Positions 7,229-10,559 of a DNA stretch of 10,559 nt are shown here, piece by piece. Below the pieces are notes generated by a model. That model worked only from the letters and a program-made list of their open reading frames with translations, ran no database searches and was not told the origin of the DNA. This DNA comes from Gammaproteobacteria bacterium. GTDB lineage: Bacteria > Pseudomonadota > Gammaproteobacteria > SZUA-229. The stretch covers positions 1 through 10,559 of the forward strand of contig JAOUPA010000060.1 in the NCBI GenBank assembly GCA_029880105.1. Direction: 5' to 3'. Both the position numbers and the translations under genes were made by a program. How positions within the stretch are numbered: the stretch's first letter is position 1; each line of letters starts with the position of its first letter.

Positions 7229-8005
7229 TTACTCGGGTTGGGGTCGCACAAAAATCCAGTGGTTATCATTGGATTCCTCTTTGGAAAATTTATAACCACC
7301 GACTTTGAATTTCTTGATGTCTTCTGCTTTTTCGATGCGGTTACGCAGTATGTAATCGGCCATCATACCGCGTGCACGCTTGGCAAAGATGGCGACGATG
7401 CGCGCCTTGCCATCTTTGATCTCCTTGAAATCGATATTGAGCAGGCGACCCTTTAATAGTTTTGGCTTAACGGATTTAAAATATTCATTAGAGGCCAGGT
7501 TGACCAGCACCGGCTCCTGCTGTTTAACCAGTTCTTCATTGAGTCGCTCGGTAATGCTGTCGCCCCAGAACTGGTAGAGATTTTCACCGCGCGGATTTTT
7601 TAATTTAGTTTTCATTTCCAGGCGATAGGGCTGGATTAGATCCAGTGGTCGCAGGTAACCATACAGGCCGGAGAGAATACGCAGGTGTTTTTGCGCATAA
7701 TCTAGGTCGGCCGCGCTAAACTTTTCGATATCAATCCCACTATAGACATCGCCCTTAAAGGCAAACACGGCCTGCTTGGCATTGCTGGTGGTAAAGGGTG
7801 TTTTGAATTTCTTAAAGCGGTCTACATTCAGCGTTGCAATATTCTCGCTAATACTCATCAATGCCTGCAGCTCACCGGCTTTTATTTTGCGCAGCTCCTT
7901 GATCAGCAGTTGCGAGTCATCCAGTGCCGCGGGTGTGGTGTGCTTTTTGGTTGCGGCCGGTTCAACAAAATCCTGGCCCTTGGAAGGCGAAAGCGTGATG
8001 ATCAT
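7229..8005 (-). CDS. yaaA: Peroxide stress protein YaaA (DUF328/UPF0246)
   Basis: A 258-residue protein, the same length as E. coli YaaA, which lowers free intracellular iron and protects DNA and proteins during hydrogen peroxide stress and is induced by OxyR there. Recognisable family segments: MIITLSPSKGQDF at 1-13, MSISENIA around 50-57, AVFAFKGDVYSGID around 79-92, LRILSGLYGYLRPLDLIQPYRLEM around 108-131, NLYQFWGDSIT, VNLASNEYFKSV, and KARGM-type sequence KRARGMMADYIL near the C terminus. The ATG at 8005 gives the conserved N terminus and is preceded by an AGAG-type Shine-Dalgarno. It sits 20 bases after folK and 5 bases before the TusA-like gene. No OxyR site is visible immediately upstream, so it probably relies on the folB promoter. 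Confidence 0.93.
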   Translation of the reverse strand: MIITLSPSKGQDFVEPAATKKHTTPAALDDSQLLIKELRKIKAGELQALMSISENIATLNVDRFKKFKTPFTTSNAKQAVFAFKGDVYSGIDIEKFSAADLDYAQKHLRILSGLYGYLRPLDLIQPYRLEMKTKLKNPRGENLYQFWGDSITERLNEELVKQQEPVLVNLASNEYFKSVKPKLLKGRLLNIDFKEIKDGKARIVAIFAKRARGMMADYILRNRIEKAEDIKKFKVGGYKFSKEESNDNHWIFVRPQPE

Positions 8006-8025
8006 TATCTATCTCTAATTCTTTA

Positions 8026-8520
8026 TTATTGTTCAAAATCAAAATCGATCGGGTGCAGGTTTTCCCTGCTCTTATCAAACGCCTGCCACAGCTCGGCGTA
8101 AGTCTTACCCACTTCCGGGTGCACCAGCCCGGGCGCGATCTCGGCAAGCGGCCAGAGCACGAAGGCATTGTGCAGAATTTCTTCACGTGGCAGTTTCAGG
8201 CCATTTTCATTTAGTACCAGGTCGTCGTAGAGCAGCAGGTCCAGGTCCAGCGTTCGCGAAGAAAACTTTGGCCCAACCCGGTCACGGCCATTGGCATCCT
8301 CGATTTCACGCAGCCTGCGATTGGTACTAAACACATCTTCAGCCGAATGACAGGCAATCACCATATTAAAAAAGGCATCGCCATCGAAGCCGACCGCCTC
8401 GCTCTCGTACACCGCCGACATCTCCAGTTCACCAAAACACTCCCGCAGTGCTTTGACACCGGCGCGGGTATTGAGCTCGCGCTCGATATTGCTACCCAGG
8501 CTGATATAGATCCTGGCCAT
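8026..8520 (-). CDS. folK: 2-amino-4-hydroxy-6-hydroxymethyldihydropteridine pyrophosphokinase FolK
   Basis: Transfers pyrophosphate from ATP to 6-hydroxymethyl-dihydropterin, the step before dihydropteroate synthase in folate synthesis; cytoplasmic. The 164-residue product starts MARIYISLGSNIERELN, the standard FolK N terminus (ISLGSN), followed by YESEAVGF and FFNMVIAC substrate-site segments. The signature RTLDLDLLLYDD supplies the two metal-binding aspartates, followed by LPREEILHNAFVLWPLAEIAP. Length matches E. coli FolK (159). The ATG at 8520 is chosen over an in-frame upstream start at 8580 because of the conserved N terminus and a GAGG Shine-Dalgarno 5 bases upstream, inside the end of folB. 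The folB stop is one base from this ATG, so the two are translationally coupled. Confidence 0.95.
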   Translation of the reverse strand: MARIYISLGSNIERELNTRAGVKALRECFGELEMSAVYESEAVGFDGDAFFNMVIACHSAEDVFSTNRRLREIEDANGRDRVGPKFSSRTLDLDLLLYDDLVLNENGLKLPREEILHNAFVLWPLAEIAPGLVHPEVGKTYAELWQAFDKSRENLHPIDFDFEQ

Positions 8521-8521
8521 A

Positions 8522-8884
8522 TCAGCCTCGCTCACCACGCTCGATAGTGACACCAACTGCCCGGGAACCAGTGACTGCACCCGGCTTGCTTAGCTTCAGC
8601 CTGAGCCAGGGTACATTGAACTCATTAAGCACGATCGCTGCGATACGCTCGGCCAGGGTCTCGACCAGCTGGAATTCAGATTCCTCGACAAACTGGATTA
8701 GCCTCTTTGCCACCGCCTTGTAGTTCAGTGCATCCTCGATGCTCTCAGTCGTAGCCGCCCGGGTATTATCCCAGGCCATTTCCAGGTCGATGCTAATAAT
8801 CTGCCTGATCTCCCGCTCCCAGTCATAGATGCCAATGATGGTCTCGATGCGCAGGTCTTCTATAAATACTGTATCCGCTGCCAT
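8522..8884 (-). CDS. folB: Dihydroneopterin aldolase FolB
   Basis: Converts 7,8-dihydroneopterin to 6-hydroxymethyl-dihydropterin and glycolaldehyde, the substrate for FolK encoded next; also epimerises the substrate in E. coli. The 120-residue product closely follows E. coli FolB: VFIEDLRIETIIGIYDWERE at the N terminus, with the active-site Glu in YDWE, EMAWDN, DALNYKAVAKRL, FQLVETLAERIA with the Glu that anchors the pterin, and LKLSKPGAV with the catalytic Lys near residue 100, ending VGVTIERG. Two starts are possible: ATG at 8884 or GTG at 8890, two codons upstream; ATG is preferred but neither has a clear Shine-Dalgarno. First gene of folB-folK-yaaA-tusA-like; divergent from rpmB with about 180 bases between. 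Confidence 0.95.
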   Translation of the reverse strand: MAADTVFIEDLRIETIIGIYDWEREIRQIISIDLEMAWDNTRAATTESIEDALNYKAVAKRLIQFVEESEFQLVETLAERIAAIVLNEFNVPWLRLKLSKPGAVTGSRAVGVTIERGERG

Positions 8885-8916
8885 ATTCACTAGATATACT
8901 GATTAATTGAGCCGCA

Positions 8917-8945
8917 ACTATACCACTCAAGCCCGCCCAGCTAAA
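8917..8945 (-). promoter_or_regulatory. Weak candidate promoter for folB operon
   Basis: On the minus strand TTTAGC (8945-8940) is separated by 17 bases from TATAGT (8922-8917), 32 bases before the folB ATG. The -10 matches 5 of 6 consensus bases, the -35 only 3 of 6. Confidence 0.3.
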
Positions 8946-8971
8946 ACGGAGCAATATGGGTAGAATCCGGC

Positions 8972-9000
8972 TTGTCACGAGCATCTTTCTCCGCTAGAAT
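8972..9000 (+). promoter_or_regulatory. Sigma-70 promoter of rpmB-rpmG
   Basis: TTGTCA (8972-8977), 17-base spacer, TAGAAT (8995-9000). Each hexamer matches the sigma-70 consensus at 5 of 6 positions and the spacing is optimal. Transcription would start near 9007, leaving a leader of about 60 bases before rpmB, as expected for a highly expressed ribosomal protein operon. Confidence 0.75.
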
Positions 9001-9015
9001 TGCCGGCTATTTTGA

Positions 9016-9037
9016 GTCGCCAGCCATTTACGGCGAC
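9016..9037 (+). promoter_or_regulatory. Hairpin in rpmB leader
   Basis: GTCGCC (9016-9021) pairs perfectly with GGCGAC (9032-9037) around a 10-base loop. The stem would form in the transcript just downstream of the predicted start site and 16 bases before the GGAG ribosome binding site (9054-9057). It is too far from a U-run to be a terminator; it may stabilise the mRNA or act in feedback control. Confidence 0.4.
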
Positions 9038-9065
9038 ATTATTTACCTTATTTGGAGTTAGAAAG

Positions 9066-9302
9066 ATGTCCAGAGTATGCCAGGTCACCGGTAAAGGCCC
9101 TATGTCCGGTAACAACGTATCCCATGCTCATAATAAGACAAGACGCCGTTTCTTGCCTAATTTGCAGAATCACCGTTTCTGGGTAGAGAGCGAGAAGCGC
9201 TTTGTAAGACTGCGCCTGTCAACCAGTGCTATGCGTCTTATCGACAAGAAAGGCATCGACGTAGTTCTAGCTGAAATGCGCGCCCGCGGCGAAAAAGTTT
9301 AA
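9066..9302 (+). CDS. rpmB: 50S ribosomal protein L28
   Basis: A 78-residue protein, identical in length to E. coli L28 and collinear with it: MSRVCQVTGKGPMSGNN, NKTRRRFLPNLQNHRFWVES, EKRFVRLRLSTSAMR, IDKKGIDVVLAEMRARGEKV. It is a structural component of the large ribosomal subunit near the exit-site region. The ATG at 9066 is set by the family N terminus and by GGAG at 9054-9057, 8 bases upstream; the reading frame is open further 5' but that part overlaps the promoter and leader. rpmG follows after 24 bases, the usual rpmB-rpmG order. Confidence 0.98.
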   Translation: MSRVCQVTGKGPMSGNNVSHAHNKTRRRFLPNLQNHRFWVESEKRFVRLRLSTSAMRLIDKKGIDVVLAEMRARGEKV

Positions 9303-9326
9303 GACCGAGCATCAGGAGACACTATC

Positions 9327-9482
9327 ATGCGCGACAAAATTAAAATGGTTTCATCAGCTGACACTGGTCACTTTTACACCACAACCAAGAACAAACGTAC
9401 CATGCCTGAAAAACTGGAAATGAAGAAATTCGACCCAGTTGTTCGCAAGCACGTTATGTACAAAGAAGCCAAGATCAAATAA
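9327..9482 (+). CDS. rpmG: 50S ribosomal protein L33
   Basis: A short gene encoding 51 residues: MRDKIKMVSSADTGHFYTTT, then KNKRTMPEKLEMKKFDPVVR and a KHVMYKEAKIK C terminus. It aligns with E. coli L33 (55 residues) from REKIKLVSS onward and lacks the first four residues AKGI. There are no CxxC pairs, so this is the zinc-independent (C-minus) form. AGGAG at 9314-9318 lies 8 bases before the ATG. Second gene of rpmB-rpmG, closed by a strong terminator. Confidence 0.97.
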   Translation: MRDKIKMVSSADTGHFYTTTKNKRTMPEKLEMKKFDPVVRKHVMYKEAKIK

Positions 9483-9505
9483 ACCTGATCTATTCTGGCT
9501 TAGGC

Positions 9506-9532
9506 AAAAAACCCGGCCAGGCCGGGTTTTTT
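9506..9532. terminator. Rho-independent terminator after rpmG (possibly bidirectional)
   Basis: CCCGGC (9512-9517), loop CAG, GCCGGG (9521-9526), flanked by six A on the left and six T on the right. The A and T runs extend the stem and make it usable in both directions, so it could also end the convergent DsrC-like gene, whose stop is at 9570. Confidence 0.93.
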
Positions 9533-9569
9533 ATTGTCCGAAAAAAACTATCCGCGAGTAAGTCGCCTG

Positions 9570-9896
9570 TCAGGCCGCCGAACCAAACGATGGGTCGACC
9601 GACCCCGCCGGCACCTTCAGCCCTGCCAGCCTGCAACCCTGTGCGACCGGCCCCATCGGCATTAACTGGTGCAGGTATTTCATACCGCCCTTATGGTGAA
9701 AGTGTTCATCCAGCGCATCCGTCACCTGGCGAAGTCTTGGGAAATCTGTCTTGCTGTAATACTCCTGCAGGCAGCGCATCAGTTCCCAGTGATCATCTTC
9801 TAATGAGATGAATTCCTTGCTTGCCACTGCCTTTGCGGTATTGAAGTCCCAGTCACTTGGGGCATAAGGAAAGTCCGTTCTTGAAGCCATTTTCAT
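9570..9896 (-). CDS. DsrC/TusE-family sulfur-relay paralogue lacking the terminal cysteine
   Basis: A 108-residue protein of the DsrC/TusE/DsvC fold. Family signatures: FISLEDDHWELMRCLQEYY at 29-47, the helical RQVTDALDEHF at 56-66, KGGMKYLHQLMP at 69-80, then GPVAQGCRLAGLKVPAGSV at 82-100. In DsrC two cysteines 11 residues apart on the C-terminal arm carry the trisulfide chemistry; in TusE only the distal one is kept. Here the proximal cysteine is present (C88), but the distal, normally penultimate one is Ser99, and the chain continues VDPSFGSAA beyond the usual end. It therefore cannot work as a standard DsrC or TusE and resembles the single-cysteine paralogues of sulfur-oxidising bacteria, for which regulatory roles have been proposed. 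AGAGGAG at 9905-9911 fits the ATG at 9896 (a second ATG is at 9890). Single gene. Confidence 0.87.
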   Translation of the reverse strand: MKMASRTDFPYAPSDWDFNTAKAVASKEFISLEDDHWELMRCLQEYYSKTDFPRLRQVTDALDEHFHHKGGMKYLHQLMPMGPVAQGCRLAGLKVPAGSVDPSFGSAA

Positions 9897-9936
9897 TTTA
9901 GTATCTCCTCTGAAAGATTAAATACACAATACAAAC

Positions 9937-9955
9937 GATAATGATTTGCAATTAG
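9937..9955. promoter_or_regulatory. Possible Fur-like operator upstream of the DsrC-like gene
   Basis: GATAATGATTTGCAATTAG matches the 19-base Fur consensus at all of the first nine positions but only about 12 of 19 overall. It lies about 40 bases upstream of the DsrC-like ATG, inside its likely promoter region. AT-rich promoters give such half-matches by chance. Confidence 0.25.
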
Positions 9956-10078
9956 GAATAAAGCAACCTTTTGCAGGGGTATTACAAATACGTGCCGGCC
10001 CCGCATTCGGTGTAGAATGTGTACTCCTGAAAACCATAAACAGTACAACGGCTTAGCCTGTTCACAAGCCTCTAAACT

Positions 10079-10559
10079 ATGGCTGATATCCATCTCACCG
10101 CGCTCAATGCCCGCTATATGCATACTGCCTTTGGCCTGCGCTACCTGTATGCCAACCTGGGCGAATTACAGCCCCGCGCCTGTATCGATGAATTCACCAT
10201 CCACCAGCGCCCGGCCGATATTGTCGAAAAGCTATTACAACAAGGCCCGCGCATTATCGGCCTGGGCGTCTATATCTGGAACGTCGAAGAGGTCGGCCAG
10301 ACAGTGGCCCTGCTCAAACAGGTTTCACCGGAAACCATCGTTGTGCTCGGTGGCCCGGAAGTCAGCCACTACCCCGACCACCCCGAGGTAGCCGCACTGG
10401 CGGACTATGTGATCGAAGGCGAGGGTGAAACCAGTTTCAGGGAACTCTGCGAACAGCTACTGGCTGGCAAAGCGCCACCAGGAAAAATCATCAAGGGCAA
10501 GAGTGTACCGCTTGATGAACTCGAACTACCCTATGCTTATTACACCGATGAAGACATCC
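10079..10559 (+). CDS. B12-binding-domain radical SAM protein, N-terminal part
   Basis: The gene runs off the right edge; about 160 residues are visible, beginning MADIHLTALNARYMHTAFGL. They form a cobalamin-binding (Rossmann-like) domain of the type found at the N terminus of class B radical SAM enzymes: IHLTALNARYMHTAFGLRYLYANL, then QRPADIVEKLLQQGPRIIGLGVYIWNVEEV, the IVVLGGPEVS strand-loop near 99-108, and DYVIEGEGETSFRELC, which is the usual end of the domain. I recall uncharacterised proteobacterial proteins with the same N terminus. The CxxxCxxC cluster motif is expected downstream of the window and cannot be checked. The ATG at 10079 is chosen because conserved sequence begins at once; the ribosome binding site is weak. 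The reaction is unknown. Confidence 0.87.
   Translation, partial: MADIHLTALNARYMHTAFGLRYLYANLGELQPRACIDEFTIHQRPADIVEKLLQQGPRIIGLGVYIWNVEEVGQTVALLKQVSPETIVVLGGPEVSHYPDHPEVAALADYVIEGEGETSFRELCEQLLAGKAPPGKIIKGKSVPLDELELPYAYYTDEDI

Noticed and set aside
10013..10018. TAGAAT as a -10 box for the radical SAM gene
   Set aside because: No recognisable -35 at 16-18 bases upstream and no extended -10.

Overview
The window looks like a stretch of gammaproteobacterial chromosome of moderate GC. L28, L33, RimK, YaaA, FolB and FolK all read like the Enterobacteria/Pseudomonas/Chromatiales versions. A DsrC-family protein and a TusA-like protein point towards a lineage with sulfur-relay chemistry, possibly a sulfur oxidiser; that last step is inference. 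No insertion sequence, integrase, CRISPR array, tRNA or rRNA was seen.

Layout, left to right. (1) 1-1403, minus strand: the start of uppP (undecaprenyl-diphosphatase) directly follows a MidA/NDUFAF7-type methyltransferase. (2) 1457 or 1481 to 2865, plus strand: a pteridine reductase of the PTR1/FolM type, then a small calcineurin-like phosphoesterase. (3) 2946-3911, minus: an unrecognised secreted lipoprotein. (4) 3912-4255: a gap of about 340 bases with one candidate promoter, then a single-RRM RNA-binding protein on plus (4256-4507). (5) 4573-4839, minus: a small conserved-looking protein of unknown function, divergent from rimK. (6) 5004-6966, plus: rimK and an AstE/AspA-family M14 metallohydrolase, tightly coupled. 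(7) 8884-6984, minus: folB-folK-yaaA-tusA-like, closely packed and probably one operon. (8) 9066-9482, plus: rpmB-rpmG, with a good sigma-70 promoter upstream and a strong terminator downstream. (9) 9570-9896, minus: a DsrC/TusE-family protein lacking the C-terminal catalytic cysteine. (10) 10079 to the right edge, plus: the N-terminal cobalamin-binding domain of a B12-binding radical SAM protein.

How they work together. FolB and FolK are consecutive folate-pathway enzymes, and the pteridine reductase 5 kb away acts on the same class of substrate. RimK adds glutamates to ribosomal protein S6, and its partner is an amidohydrolase of a family that removes acyl groups from amino acids, so a modification/reversal or product-processing pair is possible. 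rpmB-rpmG is the usual ribosomal operon. The most unusual items are two sulfur-relay paralogues with altered active sites (CTTP instead of CPxP in the TusA-like protein; Ser instead of the terminal Cys in the DsrC-like protein). Most of the window is ordinary housekeeping DNA, and I do not see a clearly new multi-gene system.
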